In this document: positions 51,488 to 60,544 of the stretch, one piece after another
How positions within the stretch are numbered: the first letter of the stretch is position 1
How the letters are laid out: each line of letters begins with the position of its first letter
Source: Flavobacterium sp. DG2-3
Lineage (GTDB): Bacteria > Bacteroidota > Bacteroidia > Flavobacteriales > Flavobacteriaceae
Assembly (NCBI RefSeq): GCF_030730925.1
Contig: NZ_JAVAMB010000008.1
Coordinates: forward strand, 62,001 to 126,000
DNA length: 64,000 bases
Reading direction: 5' to 3'
Program-made: the position numbers and the translations under genes
Notes under the pieces: model-generated
What the model saw: the letters and a program-made list of their open reading frames with translations, nothing else
Databases searched by the model: none
Told to the model about the DNA's origin: nothing

Positions 51488-52369
51488 TTATTTAATTCTT
51501 GGTTCTGGTAAAGGAACGAATTCTGTTTCTCCTGGAACTTTTGGAAAAGTTTGGTTTGTCCAGTCGATTTTTGCTTTTTCGATTAATTCTTTATCAGAAG
51601 AAACAAAGTTCCAAAAGATAAAATGCTCTTCAGGAAATGGCTGTCCTCCAAAAATATAAACAGTAGAGTTTTCGGCCATTTCAAATTCGCAAAGCGTGCT
51701 GTCGTTGGTAATCAGAATTTGTCTCGGATCGTAAACATGTTCACCATTTTTAATGCTTCCTTCTAAGATATATAAACCGCTTTCGCCAAATAAATCCTTT
51801 CCAATATTGATTTTTTTGGCTTCTTTACTCTTGATTTCAATAAAATAAAGTGGACTATAAACAGGAACAGGAGATTTTTTTCCGAATGCTTCACCAGCAA
51901 TCAATTTATATGAAACGCCGTCTTCTTCCCAAGCTGGAATATCTTCTGCTTCGACGTGTGTAAAATTAGGATCCATTTGTTCTAATTCCTTCGGAAGCGC
52001 CACCCAAATCTGCAATCCGTGCAGCATTTTATCTGAATGTCTTAAATATTCAGGAGTTCTTTCAGAATGCACTATTCCTTTTCCTGCTGTCATCCAGTTT
52101 ACTGCGCCAGGTTTTATTTCGAGTTCAGTTCCTAAACTGTCGCGGTGCATAATACTTCCTTCAAACAAAAAAGTAAGCGTTGAAAGTCCGATATGCGGAT
52201 GCGGCGGAACATCCATATTTTCGTGGTCACTCAAATGTGCTGGTCCCATGTGGTCGATAAAAACAAATGGCCCAACGGCTCTTTTTTCGCGGAAAGGCAA
52301 TAATCTGCCTACCATAAAATTGCCAATGTTGGCAGCGCGTTCTTCGATAATTAAACTGATATTTGACAT
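51488..52369 (-). CDS. Pirin family protein
   Basis: 293 residues with two cupin domains. The metal-site motif region DVPPHPHIGLSTLTFLFEG and MHRDSLG is present, followed by MTAGKGIVHSERTPEYL. Pirins are iron-binding cupins; some have quercetinase activity. First gene of the operon with OsmC and GNAT, which suggests a redox-stress role (inference). Confidence 0.92.
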   Translation of the reverse strand: MSNISLIIEERAANIGNFMVGRLLPFREKRAVGPFVFIDHMGPAHLSDHENMDVPPHPHIGLSTLTFLFEGSIMHRDSLGTELEIKPGAVNWMTAGKGIVHSERTPEYLRHSDKMLHGLQIWVALPKELEQMDPNFTHVEAEDIPAWEEDGVSYKLIAGEAFGKKSPVPVYSPLYFIEIKSKEAKKINIGKDLFGESGLYILEGSIKNGEHVYDPRQILITNDSTLCEFEMAENSTVYIFGGQPFPEEHFIFWNFVSSDKELIEKAKIDWTNQTFPKVPGETEFVPLPEPRIK

Positions 52370-52535
52370 GTGGTATTATTTGATTTGAAAACAAAATTAC
52401 AGCACCGATACTTGTCTGTAACTTAATTTAGATTAAGAAAAGTTGTTTTTGATTTATAAAAATAACGAAAATCGCTGACTATGTTTTAATTTAGAAAGAC
52501 AAGATTTTTAAAATTAGGTATTTAAGGTGATTGAG
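52370..52535. other. Upstream region of the pirin operon
   Basis: AT-rich gap that separates the pirin gene from the converging-neighbour 52536 gene. I see no clear promoter or hairpin. Confidence 0.4.
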
Positions 52536-52904
52536 TTACTTGATTTCTTCGATTTTAGTATATAAGAATACTTTTCCGGGTTTTGGATTTCCTTTAGTAG
52601 AAAAGTTTCTTGGAATTCCAAGATCCTTTTTGAAATATCCTTTTACACGTAATTTTAGAGGCAAAGTTTTTCCATCCCAAATTTTATTGGCATCCAATAT
52701 TTTGTTATTTGCCCTTTCCAAATAAATGTTTTTTGTGTTTTTTTGATTTTCTATTTTCCATTGAGCACAAGGACAGTCTATGGCGGAGTAAGAAAGAATT
52801 AAAACTTCTTCTTTTTTAGTCTGAAAACTAAGAATAGATGTTAGAAAAACTAAACAAAAACTAATCTTGATAATTGATTTCTTTATTTCCATAAACAGAT
52901 TCAT
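52536..52904 (-). CDS. Hypothetical secreted or membrane-anchored protein
   Basis: 122 residues. The hydrophobic N-terminal stretch (about 8-25, IIKISFCLVFLTSILSFQ) is a signal peptide or anchor; the start at 52904 or the next ATG at 52892 cannot be separated. The mature region has a Cys pair SAIDCPCAQW and KIWDGKTLPLKLRVKGYFKK. No family recognised. It lies 9 bases after the AlkC-like gene on the same strand, so is probably co-transcribed with it. Confidence 0.65.
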   Translation of the reverse strand: MNLFMEIKKSIIKISFCLVFLTSILSFQTKKEEVLILSYSAIDCPCAQWKIENQKNTKNIYLERANNKILDANKIWDGKTLPLKLRVKGYFKKDLGIPRNFSTKGNPKPGKVFLYTKIEEIK

Positions 52905-52913
52905 TAAGAGATA

Positions 52914-54038
52914 TTATTTAATCAACTCAAACTCCAAAACTTCACTTTCTGTTCCATTAATAATAATCGACAAATGATGAATTCCAGTATGAAAAACACG
53001 AGTTGTAATTAATTTAAAAGACTGGTTTCTTTCAATTTTGGTTAATTGGTTCGGATGATAGATTTTCTCACTGATTTTAAATACTTTTTTCGCCAAATGC
53101 CCTTTTGCTTTTTTGTAATGAACAGCATATTCTAAACGAACCGTTTTTGCTTCTTCATTCTTATTATTTAAGTAAAAATGAAACTGTAGATAATCTCCAA
53201 TTTTTACTTTTGGCGTTTTAATTTCAAAAGAAGAAAGTTCAATATTCGTGCTTTCCAGACCATAATGGCTTAAAATTTCAGGATGTCCTTGTTTCAATAA
53301 AGTTCGGCAGCCATGTTTAATGATTGCGTCGGTTTCTTTGGTATGACCTTTCCATCTTTTTGCGATTTCCAAAACAATTTCAGGATTATCTTTCACAATA
53401 TCATTTAGATTGTTAGCCACACTTCGACGAACATATTCTGATGGATCATTTTTTAGATTTTCTAAAATCGGAAGAATAGAAGTCGGATCTTTTTTTAAGA
53501 AAGGAATCGCCATTGCCCATGGTAATCTCGGTCTTGAACCTTCGCTTGCTAAACGGCGTACGTGATGATTTTCGTGCAAAGACCATTTTATCATTTCCTC
53601 GATCATTTTTTCTTTATACTTTAAAATGAAAGGACGAACCGCAAATTCACAGCTTATAAATTGTGTTATAGAAACAAAGGCTTTCGCTGAAGTTTCAAAA
53701 TCTTCTAAGCCATAAATTTCGATATAATCGGCAAAGAAAATGAAAGCCAGATTGCTATCTGCAAAATTGTTTTTTCTAAGATTTTCAATGATTTTATCGA
53801 TTAAAGCTGTGGCCTCAGAAAAGTTTTGTGGCATAAACTGATGAAAAACAACCGTCGTGTGTTTCATACGTTCTTTCCATTCTTTTTGAGCAAAATCACC
53901 TTCGTAAATCGTTTCGATGAATTTTTGTTTGTTGAATGAAGGATGCACTTCGGCGACAGCCTGACCAAATTTTTCGTAAAAAGAAACCGAGTAAATATCT
54001 TTAATTAATCCCATAAATTTTGCTTGATTGAACTTCAA
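52914..54038 (-). CDS. AlkC-like DNA alkylation repair glycosylase
   Basis: 374 residues. HEAT-like helical repeats form the first part (about 30-260): EGDFAQKEWKERMKHTTVVF, WSLHENHHVRRLASEGSRPR, and SEYVRRSVANNLNDIVKDNP. A beta-sandwich domain follows (about 265-374; IGDYLQFHFYLNNKNEEAKT, VFHTGIHHLSIIINGTES), matching the layout of AlkC glycosylases such as that of Pseudomonas fluorescens. The family removes N3-methyladenine and N3-methylcytosine. A second in-frame Met (MGLIKD) at 54014 may be the true start. Monocistronic with the small gene at 52536 downstream. Confidence 0.85.
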   Translation of the reverse strand: MKFNQAKFMGLIKDIYSVSFYEKFGQAVAEVHPSFNKQKFIETIYEGDFAQKEWKERMKHTTVVFHQFMPQNFSEATALIDKIIENLRKNNFADSNLAFIFFADYIEIYGLEDFETSAKAFVSITQFISCEFAVRPFILKYKEKMIEEMIKWSLHENHHVRRLASEGSRPRLPWAMAIPFLKKDPTSILPILENLKNDPSEYVRRSVANNLNDIVKDNPEIVLEIAKRWKGHTKETDAIIKHGCRTLLKQGHPEILSHYGLESTNIELSSFEIKTPKVKIGDYLQFHFYLNNKNEEAKTVRLEYAVHYKKAKGHLAKKVFKISEKIYHPNQLTKIERNQSFKLITTRVFHTGIHHLSIIINGTESEVLEFELIK

Positions 54039-54056
54039 AGATATCTAATGTTTTAA

Positions 54057-54189
54057 TTTTTTTAACCATTAAGGGATTAAGTTTATTAAGATTTTTAAAT
54101 GTAAGTTGTTTACTTAATTAGGGAATTAAGAGATAAGTTTTACTAAGAATAAAAAGCTTAATTTTCTTAACTTCTTAATGGTTAAAAAA
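54057..54189. repeat. Inverted repeat TTTTTTTAACCATTAAG / CTTAATGGTTAAAAAA
   Basis: Left arm 54057-54073 and right arm 54174-54189 are reverse complements over 16 bases, with CTTAA/TTAAG words between them, in the gap between the divergent AlkC-like gene and nadC. Confidence 0.7.
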
Positions 54190-54283
54190 GAAAAGTTTAA
54201 TGTTTTAAATAACTTTTCGCAGAAAGGAAACTTTTAAATCGATAAAATATGTCCTAATTTAGCATATTATTAAAAACAGAAAA

Positions 54284-55141
54284 ATGATAAGCGAAGCCCA
54301 ATTTCAAGCAGAATTACAACTTTTAATAAGCAATGCCATTAGAGAAGATGTTGGCCCTGGCGATTACAGTTCGCTTGCCTGCATTCCTGATACGGCACAC
54401 GGTCAGGCAAAATTATTGGTGAAAGACCAAGGAATAATTGCCGGCGTTGAGCTTGCTAAAATGATATTTGAACATGTAGATCCAAAACTAAAAGTGAAAA
54501 CTTTTATCGAAGATGGAACGCACGTAGAATATGGTGAAATTGTTTTTGAAGTTTCGGGAAGTTCGCAATCTATTTTGAAAGCTGAAAGAGTGGTTTTGAA
54601 TACCATGCAGAGAATGTCTGCTATTGCTACAAAAACAAGCCATTTGATGCAACTTTTAGAAGGTACAAATGCTAAAATTTTAGATACACGTAAAACTACT
54701 CCAAATTTCAGAGTGGCAGAAAAATGGGCTGTAAAAATTGGAGGAGGAGAAAATCATCGTTATGCTTTGTACGACATGATTATGTTGAAAGACAATCATA
54801 TTGATTTTGCTGGAGGTATTACGCGTGCGATTTCTAAAACTAAGGAATATTTAAAAGAAAATAATCTTGATCTTAAAATTATCGTTGAAGCCCGCAGTTT
54901 GGACGAAATCAGAGAGATTTTACAAAGCGATGGCGTTCATAGGATTTTAATTGATAATTTTAATTACGAAGACACCAAAACAGCTGTTGCGTTAATTGGT
55001 ACAAAATGTCAAACCGAATCATCTGGAAATATCAACGAAAAAACAATCCGAGAATATGCTTTGTGTGGCGTAAACTATATTTCGTCTGGCGCTCTGACTC
55101 ATTCTGTTTATAATATGGATTTGAGTTTGAAAGCTTTTTAA
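54284..55141 (+). CDS. nadC: Nicotinate-nucleotide diphosphorylase (carboxylating), quinolinate phosphoribosyltransferase
   Basis: 285 residues. Family motifs: AIREDVGPGDYSSLAC at the N-terminus, DTRKTTPNFRVAEKWAVKIG, the phosphate site GGGENHRYALYDMIMLKDNH, and SSGALTHSVYNMDLSLKAF at the end. It converts quinolinate and PRPP to nicotinate mononucleotide in NAD synthesis. Next gene on the same strand is YihY after 95 bases. Confidence 0.97.
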   Translation: MISEAQFQAELQLLISNAIREDVGPGDYSSLACIPDTAHGQAKLLVKDQGIIAGVELAKMIFEHVDPKLKVKTFIEDGTHVEYGEIVFEVSGSSQSILKAERVVLNTMQRMSAIATKTSHLMQLLEGTNAKILDTRKTTPNFRVAEKWAVKIGGGENHRYALYDMIMLKDNHIDFAGGITRAISKTKEYLKENNLDLKIIVEARSLDEIREILQSDGVHRILIDNFNYEDTKTAVALIGTKCQTESSGNINEKTIREYALCGVNYISSGALTHSVYNMDLSLKAF

Positions 55142-55236
55142 TGAGGTATGAATTTTGAATTATAAGTTATGAATTAAATTGAACTTAAGTATGGTTTAAT
55201 CTAAAAGCATAACTCTAAAATCTAAAATCAAAAAAT

Positions 55237-56160
55237 ATGTCGAAAGAGATAGAAGCTCGGATTGAAAAATTGCCCGTTGTGCGCTCTTTAGCCCGACTTT
55301 TAAAGAAAGTAAAACTTCCTTGGTTGGAAGGTTTTTCGCTGTATGATTTACTTGAAATGTATACTTTAGGAATTCTTGAAGGTGCTTTTTCGTATCATGC
55401 GAGTGCAGTTTCTTTTAGTTTTTTTATGGCATTGTTTCCTTTTGCTCTTTTTATCTTAAACTTAATTCCGTTTATTCCGATAGACAATTTTCAAGACGAT
55501 TTTTTACTATTTGTACAGCAAAGCGTTCCGCCAAATACGTATGATGCCATTAGTAAAATTATCAGCGATATTTTAAATAATAGTCACTCGGGTTTATTAT
55601 CTTCTGGATTTTTGCTTTCTATTTTTTTAATGGCAAATGGAATTAACGGAATCTTGAGTGGTTTCGAATCCTCTAAACACGTATTTGATAAACGCGGATT
55701 TTTCAGCCAATATCTTGTTGCGCTTGCTATTTCTCTAGTAATGACTGTTATTTTGTTTGTTACGGTGGCGACAATTGTAGTTTTTGAGGTTTTTATTCAA
55801 AAAACAATTATTCAGGATGTGCTGAGTGATCGAATTCCGCTGATCATTTTGGGTCGATATTTGTTTGTTATTTTAATGATTTTGATAACATCTTCAATAT
55901 TATTGCGTTATGGTACAAAACAGTATAATAAAGTGCCTTTTATAAGCATTGGTTCTGTTTTTACAACGATCTTAATTGTTATATCTTCGTTCTTTTTTGG
56001 GATTTGGGTTATAAAATTTTCAAAATATAACGAACTTTATGGTTCGATTGGGACATTATTAATTCTAATGTTTTATATTTGGATAAACTGTATGATTCTG
56101 CTTTTAGGGTTCGAATTGAACGCTTCTATCAGAAAATTAAAACAAAAAAAAGAAAAATAA
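55237..56160 (+). CDS. YihY/BrkB-type membrane protein
   Basis: 307 residues with about six membrane segments. SFHYHASAVSFSF-like YHASAVSFSFFMALFPFALF, the family region SGLLSSGFLLSIFLMANGIN, and ELYGSIGTLLILMFYIWINC are typical of YihY/UPF0761. Some relatives were once annotated as ribonuclease BN, wrongly. Its role in the inner membrane is not established. It starts the three-gene run with DUF2147 (1 base) and the metallo-beta-lactamase. Confidence 0.88.
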   Translation: MSKEIEARIEKLPVVRSLARLLKKVKLPWLEGFSLYDLLEMYTLGILEGAFSYHASAVSFSFFMALFPFALFILNLIPFIPIDNFQDDFLLFVQQSVPPNTYDAISKIISDILNNSHSGLLSSGFLLSIFLMANGINGILSGFESSKHVFDKRGFFSQYLVALAISLVMTVILFVTVATIVVFEVFIQKTIIQDVLSDRIPLIILGRYLFVILMILITSSILLRYGTKQYNKVPFISIGSVFTTILIVISSFFFGIWVIKFSKYNELYGSIGTLLILMFYIWINCMILLLGFELNASIRKLKQKKEK

Positions 56161-56161
56161 T

Positions 56162-56590
56162 ATGAAAAATTTGATGCTAACTATCGGAGTGTTCTTCTTT
56201 GCCTTAACCATGCAAAGCCAAAGTGTAATTGGAAAATGGAAAACAATTGACGATGCAACAGGTGAAGCAAAATCAATCGTTGAGATCTACGAGAAATCAG
56301 GAAAAGTTTACGGCAAGGTGGTGGATATTCTTCGTGACAGTCATAAAAAAGACGTTTGTGCAAAATGTGACGGAGCTGAAAAAAACAAACCAATTTTAGG
56401 AATGGTTATTATAAATGGACTTAAAAAAGACGGTTCTGAATATAATGGAGGAACAATTTTAGATCCTACAAGCGGTAAAAAATACAAATGTTACATCACT
56501 TTAGAGTCTGCTGATAAATTAAAACTTCGCGGTTATGTTGGAGTTTCCATAATGGGAAGAACACAATATTGGACGAGAGTAAAAAACTAA
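56162..56590 (+). CDS. DUF2147 secreted protein
   Basis: 142 residues. Signal peptide (about 1-20, TIGVFFFALTMQSQS). The mature domain shows IGKWKTIDDATGEAKSIVEI, VDILRDSHKKDVCAKCDGAE and LKLRGYVGVSIMGRTQYWTR, the DUF2147 pattern, thought to be a lipocalin-like or beta-rich fold. Function unknown. Starts 1 base after YihY and 10 before the beta-lactamase, so co-transcribed. Confidence 0.88.
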   Translation: MKNLMLTIGVFFFALTMQSQSVIGKWKTIDDATGEAKSIVEIYEKSGKVYGKVVDILRDSHKKDVCAKCDGAEKNKPILGMVIINGLKKDGSEYNGGTILDPTSGKKYKCYITLESADKLKLRGYVGVSIMGRTQYWTRVKN

Positions 56591-56600
56591 TTAAAACCTA

Positions 56601-57344
56601 ATGCGAAAATTAGCTTCGATAATTTTATTCTTAGTTATAGTTTCAAACAGCTTTGGACAATCTAAGAATTCGCCATTACAAATAAGTCATCTTACGGGTG
56701 ACTTTTATGTTTATAAGACTTTTAATGATTACAAGGGTGTAAAGATTTCTGCCAATGCCATGTATGTAGTTACAGATAAAGGTGCCGTACTGTTTGATGC
56801 TCCGTGGGATAAAACGCAGTTTCAACCTTTATTGGATAGCATTAAGAAAAAGCACAATAAAAATGTTGTAATGGTTTTTGCAACGCATTCGCACGATGAT
56901 CGCGCTGGCGGATTGGATTTTTATAGAAAAAAAGGAATTAAAACTTATTCGGGTAAATTAACAGACGAAATTCTTAAAAATAAGAAAGAGCCAAGAGCTG
57001 AGTTTGTAATTCCTAATGATACAGTTTTTACGGTTGGACAATATAAATTTGAGATGTATTATCCTGGTAAAGGCCATGCGCCAGATAATATTGTGGCTTG
57101 GTTCGGAAAAGAGAAAATTCTTTATGGCGGATGTTTTATAAAAAGTGCAGAAGCTAAAGATTTGGGTTATTTAGGTGACGCTGATGTTAAAGAATGGGGA
57201 AAATCTATTGAAAAAATCCAGTCGAAATTTAAAAATCCGAAATATGTAATTCCGGGACATGATGGCGGAACTACCAACAAGTCGATAAGCCAAACATTGA
57301 GGCTGGTTCAGGATTATCTCAGTAAAATACAAAAAGAAAAATAG
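56601..57344 (+). CDS. Subclass B1 metallo-beta-lactamase, JOHN-1-like
   Basis: 247 residues with a signal peptide (about 1-20, SNSFGQ). All six zinc ligands are in the right places: His96, His98 and Asp100 in ATHSHDDRAGG, His159 in GKGHAPDN, Cys178 in GGCFIKS, and His220 in PGHDGG, plus Lys181, which in B1 enzymes contacts the substrate. Length and pattern match the chromosomal JOHN-1 enzyme of F. johnsoniae. Periplasmic hydrolysis of penicillins, cephalosporins and carbapenems is expected. It is the third gene of the YihY-DUF2147 run, without signs of mobility. Confidence 0.92.
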   Translation: MRKLASIILFLVIVSNSFGQSKNSPLQISHLTGDFYVYKTFNDYKGVKISANAMYVVTDKGAVLFDAPWDKTQFQPLLDSIKKKHNKNVVMVFATHSHDDRAGGLDFYRKKGIKTYSGKLTDEILKNKKEPRAEFVIPNDTVFTVGQYKFEMYYPGKGHAPDNIVAWFGKEKILYGGCFIKSAEAKDLGYLGDADVKEWGKSIEKIQSKFKNPKYVIPGHDGGTTNKSISQTLRLVQDYLSKIQKEK

Positions 57345-57346
57345 CT

Positions 57347-57364
57347 TATTTTTGCGTATATTTG
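57347..57364 (+). promoter_or_regulatory. Two overlapping-phase -7 boxes upstream of the toxin-antitoxin genes
   Basis: TATTTTTG (57347-57354) and TATATTTG (57357-57364) both fit TAnnTTTG, 10 bp apart, 23-40 bases before the antitoxin start. No clear -33 TTG. Two alternative starts would suit autoregulation. Confidence 0.4.
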
Positions 57365-57386
57365 GAACAATATAAAGAGAGATAAA

Positions 57387-57623
57387 ATGACTGTAACGGA
57401 TAAACATATACTTGAATCGTATTCAAATTTGTTTGAAGGGCTTAGTTTTTCGAATAAAATTGAACTTATAGAACGACTTACAAAATCAATAAAAAGTAAT
57501 AAAGGCAAAGAGAACAATTTTTATAAATCTTTTGGTGCATTTGCTTCAGAAAAAAATGCTGAAGATATTGTGTCTGAAATTAAAGCGAACAGAAGTTTTA
57601 AAGATAAGGAGATTGATTTTTAA
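57387..57623 (+). CDS. Putative antitoxin of a PIN-domain TA pair
   Basis: 78 residues, charged and helical (GLSFSNKIELIERLTKSIKS), ending with EIKANRSFKDKEIDF. No named family recognised, but the size, charge and exact coupling to the PIN-domain gene (TAATG: the last A of its stop is the first A of the next start) are those of a VapB-like antitoxin. The N-terminal part could hold the DNA-binding fold and the C-terminus the toxin-neutralising tail. Inferred from context. Confidence 0.72.
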   Translation: MTVTDKHILESYSNLFEGLSFSNKIELIERLTKSIKSNKGKENNFYKSFGAFASEKNAEDIVSEIKANRSFKDKEIDF

Positions 57624-58027
57624 TGGCATATTTATTAGATACTAGTACGTGTGTTTTCTTTCTTAGAGGAAAACTTAATCTTGATAAAAAAATTCAAGAA
57701 GTTGGATTAGAGAATTGCTATATTTCTGAAATTACCGTTGCTGAACTTCGTTTTGGTGCTGAAAATAGTGCAGATCCAATAAAGTCTAATAAAGCTGTTG
57801 ATGCTTTTTTGAAAGGATTAGCAGTAATTCCAATTTTTGGATCTATAAAAAGGTACGCGATAGAGAAGGTTAGGCTTAGAAAAATTGGTAAGCCAATGAA
57901 TGATGAATTTGATCTTTTGATTGGTGTAACAGCGATCGAAAATCAATTGATTTTAGTTACTGATAATACTAAAGATTTTAAGCTTTTAAATGGAATTCAA
58001 ATGGAGAATTGGTTTGAAAGAAATTAA
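57623..58027 (+). CDS. VapC-like PIN-domain ribonuclease toxin
   Basis: 134 residues. PIN-domain acidic residues: Asp6 in YLLDTST, Glu41 in TVAELRFG, Asp94/Asp97 in MNDEFDLLIG, and Asp114/118 in LVTDNTKDF. Toxic VapC enzymes cut RNA, often initiator tRNA or 23S rRNA; the target here is unknown. Overlap with the antitoxin by one base gives coupled translation. Confidence 0.88.
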   Translation: MAYLLDTSTCVFFLRGKLNLDKKIQEVGLENCYISEITVAELRFGAENSADPIKSNKAVDAFLKGLAVIPIFGSIKRYAIEKVRLRKIGKPMNDEFDLLIGVTAIENQLILVTDNTKDFKLLNGIQMENWFERN

Positions 58028-58083
58028 AAACTAAAGAAAAACGCTGTTCACATTTATCCTTCACCTCTCTTATAATTTCCTCC

Positions 58084-60534
58084 ATGCATTTCATCGAAGT
58101 CATTTTACCGCTTTCTCTAGCGAAGACATTTACATACCGAGTTTCTGAGGCTGAATTTCATTTCATTAAAAAAGGGATGCGCGTTGCTGTGCCCTTTGGT
58201 AAAAGTAAAATTTATACAGGCCTTGTTTTGGATGTTCATGAAAATGCTCCAACTTTATATGAAGCCAAAGAAATTCATCAGATTTTAGATGAACAGCCAA
58301 TTGCGACCGAAATCCAGATTCAACACTGGCTTTGGATAGCCAGTTATTATATGTGCGGTATTGGAGATGTTTATCGAGGCGCATTTCCAAGTGGATTGTT
58401 GTTGGAAAGCGAAACCATTATTTCGCATAAACCTGATGTTGTCGTAAATGACAGCGAACTTTCTGATGATGAATTTCTAATTTTTGAAGCCTTGCATCAT
58501 CAGAGTTCTTTAAAGGTTCAGGAAATTGCTTCCATTTTAAATAGAAAAAATATACTTCCGATTCTGCAAAAGCTGATTGCGAAGGACATCATTTTTTTGG
58601 ATGAAGAAATAAAGGAAACGTACAAGCCAAAACTGGTTCGATATGTAAAATTGCATTCCAAATACGAATCGGATAGTGGTTTGGAAGAATTACTGACGGT
58701 ATTGAAAAATGCTACTAAACAAAAAGAAATTGTTTTGTCTTATTTTCAAATCAGTGCCACAGAAAAAAAGCCAATTACGGTAAAGAAACTTATAGAAGTT
58801 TCCAATGCAGGATCGGCAGCGGTAAAATCTTTAATAGAAAAAGAAATATTTGAGGAGTATTATCTGCAGCACGATCGTGTTACTTTTAATGGCGAAAAAT
58901 CAGAAAAAGAACTTCAGTTAAGTGAAGCGCAACACAATGCTTTTTCTGCAATTAAAAATAGCTTTTTAGAAAAAGAAGTCTGTCTTCTTCACGGTGTAAC
59001 TTCGAGTGGAAAAACAGAAATCTATATTAAACTGATTGAGGAATATCTAGAGACTGGAAAACAGGTTTTATATTTGCTTCCCGAGATTGCACTTACCACC
59101 CAATTGGTTTCGAGACTGCGTCTTCATTTTGGCGATAAAGTCGCTGTTTTTCATTCCAAATATAGCAATAACGAAAGAGTTGAGGTTTGGAGGCAAACTC
59201 TCGAAAATTCGCCAAAAGCGCAAATTGTAATAGGAGCGAGATCGGCTTTGTTCTTGCCTTTTAATGATCTCGGATTATTGATTGTTGACGAAGAACACGA
59301 ACAGACTTTTAAACAGGCTGATCCAGCACCTAGATACCATGCAAGAGACGCGGCAATTGTTTTGGCTAATTTTCATAAAGCTAAAGTGTTGTTGGGTTCG
59401 GCAACTCCAAGTATTGAAACTTATTTTAATACCCAAAATGATAAATACGGACTGGTCACGCTTACAGAACGCTATAAAAATGTCCGTTTGCCTGAAGTGA
59501 TTTTGGTTGATATAAAAGACAAGCATTTCAGAAAAAGAATGACAGGACATTTTAGCGATCTTTTAATTGAAGAAATTGCAGAATCGCTGTTGTTGGGTGA
59601 GCAGGTTATTTTGTTTCAAAACAGAAGAGGATATTCGCCTGTAATTGAATGTATGACTTGTGGGCATGTTCCGCATTGTCAGCAGTGCGATGTGAGTTTA
59701 ACTTATCACAAACATAAAAATCAGCTTAGATGCCATTATTGCGGGTATTCGATTGCGAAACCTACCAATTGCCATAACTGTTCTAGTATTGATTTAACGA
59801 CCAAAGGATTTGGAACCGAGCAGATAGAGCAGGAGTTGTCAATACTTTTTCCGAAAGCAAAAACGGCTAGAATGGATCAGGATACTACCCGCGGAAAATT
59901 TGGTTTTGAAAAGATAATTGATACGTTTAAGAATCGTGAAATAGATATTCTGGTTGGTACACAAATGCTGGCCAAAGGGCTTGATTTTGACAATGTTGGT
60001 CTAGTCGGAATTATGAATGCTGATAATATGCTTCATCATCCAGATTTTAGAGCCTTTGAACGCAGTTTTCAAATGATGACGCAAGTTGCGGGAAGGGCTG
60101 GAAGATCAGAAAAACAGGGGAAAGTGGTTATTCAGACTTATAATCCAAATCATAATACTATTCAGCAGGTTACAGACCATAATTATATAGGTATGTATAA
60201 AGAACAGTTGTATGACAGGCAGATTTATAGATATCCGCCTTATTTCAGGATTATAAAACTTACGCTAAAGCACAAAGATTTTGATAAATTGAAAGAAGGA
60301 GCTATGTGGCTGTATCAGGTTTTGAGCCAAAATTTAGGAATGCCAGTTTTGGGTCCTGAAGAGCCCGCTATAAGCAGAATACGAAATGAATACATCAGAA
60401 CGATTTTGATTAAGATTCCGCACAATCTTCATTTGGGCAATACAAAAAAAACTATTCAGAAAATGCTGAATAGTTTTGAAGCTGTGGCTCAATACAGAGC
60501 TATAAAAGTTGTAATTAATGTAGATTTTTATTAA
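58084..60534 (+). CDS. priA: Primosomal protein N' (replication restart helicase PriA)
   Basis: 816 residues. N-terminal DNA-binding region; helicase motifs in order: LLHGVTSSGKTEIYIKLIEE (Walker A), LLIVDEEHEQTFKQ (Walker B, DEEH), VLLGSATPSIETYF, and LVGTQMLAKGLDFDNVGLVG. A zinc module with eight Cys lies in the second half (CMTCGHVPHCQQC, CHYCGYS, CHNCSS). It reloads the replisome at stalled forks. It follows the TA genes after 56 bases and ends 10 bases before the convergent LytTR gene. Confidence 0.96.
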   Translation: MHFIEVILPLSLAKTFTYRVSEAEFHFIKKGMRVAVPFGKSKIYTGLVLDVHENAPTLYEAKEIHQILDEQPIATEIQIQHWLWIASYYMCGIGDVYRGAFPSGLLLESETIISHKPDVVVNDSELSDDEFLIFEALHHQSSLKVQEIASILNRKNILPILQKLIAKDIIFLDEEIKETYKPKLVRYVKLHSKYESDSGLEELLTVLKNATKQKEIVLSYFQISATEKKPITVKKLIEVSNAGSAAVKSLIEKEIFEEYYLQHDRVTFNGEKSEKELQLSEAQHNAFSAIKNSFLEKEVCLLHGVTSSGKTEIYIKLIEEYLETGKQVLYLLPEIALTTQLVSRLRLHFGDKVAVFHSKYSNNERVEVWRQTLENSPKAQIVIGARSALFLPFNDLGLLIVDEEHEQTFKQADPAPRYHARDAAIVLANFHKAKVLLGSATPSIETYFNTQNDKYGLVTLTERYKNVRLPEVILVDIKDKHFRKRMTGHFSDLLIEEIAESLLLGEQVILFQNRRGYSPVIECMTCGHVPHCQQCDVSLTYHKHKNQLRCHYCGYSIAKPTNCHNCSSIDLTTKGFGTEQIEQELSILFPKAKTARMDQDTTRGKFGFEKIIDTFKNREIDILVGTQMLAKGLDFDNVGLVGIMNADNMLHHPDFRAFERSFQMMTQVAGRAGRSEKQGKVVIQTYNPNHNTIQQVTDHNYIGMYKEQLYDRQIYRYPPYFRIIKLTLKHKDFDKLKEGAMWLYQVLSQNLGMPVLGPEEPAISRIRNEYIRTILIKIPHNLHLGNTKKTIQKMLNSFEAVAQYRAIKVVINVDFY

Positions 60535-60544
60535 AAACAGCAAA

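Noticed and set aside
56601-57344. Acquired, mobile resistance gene
   Set aside because: No transposase, integron or target-site duplication nearby; codon use is like the neighbours and it sits in a tight operon.
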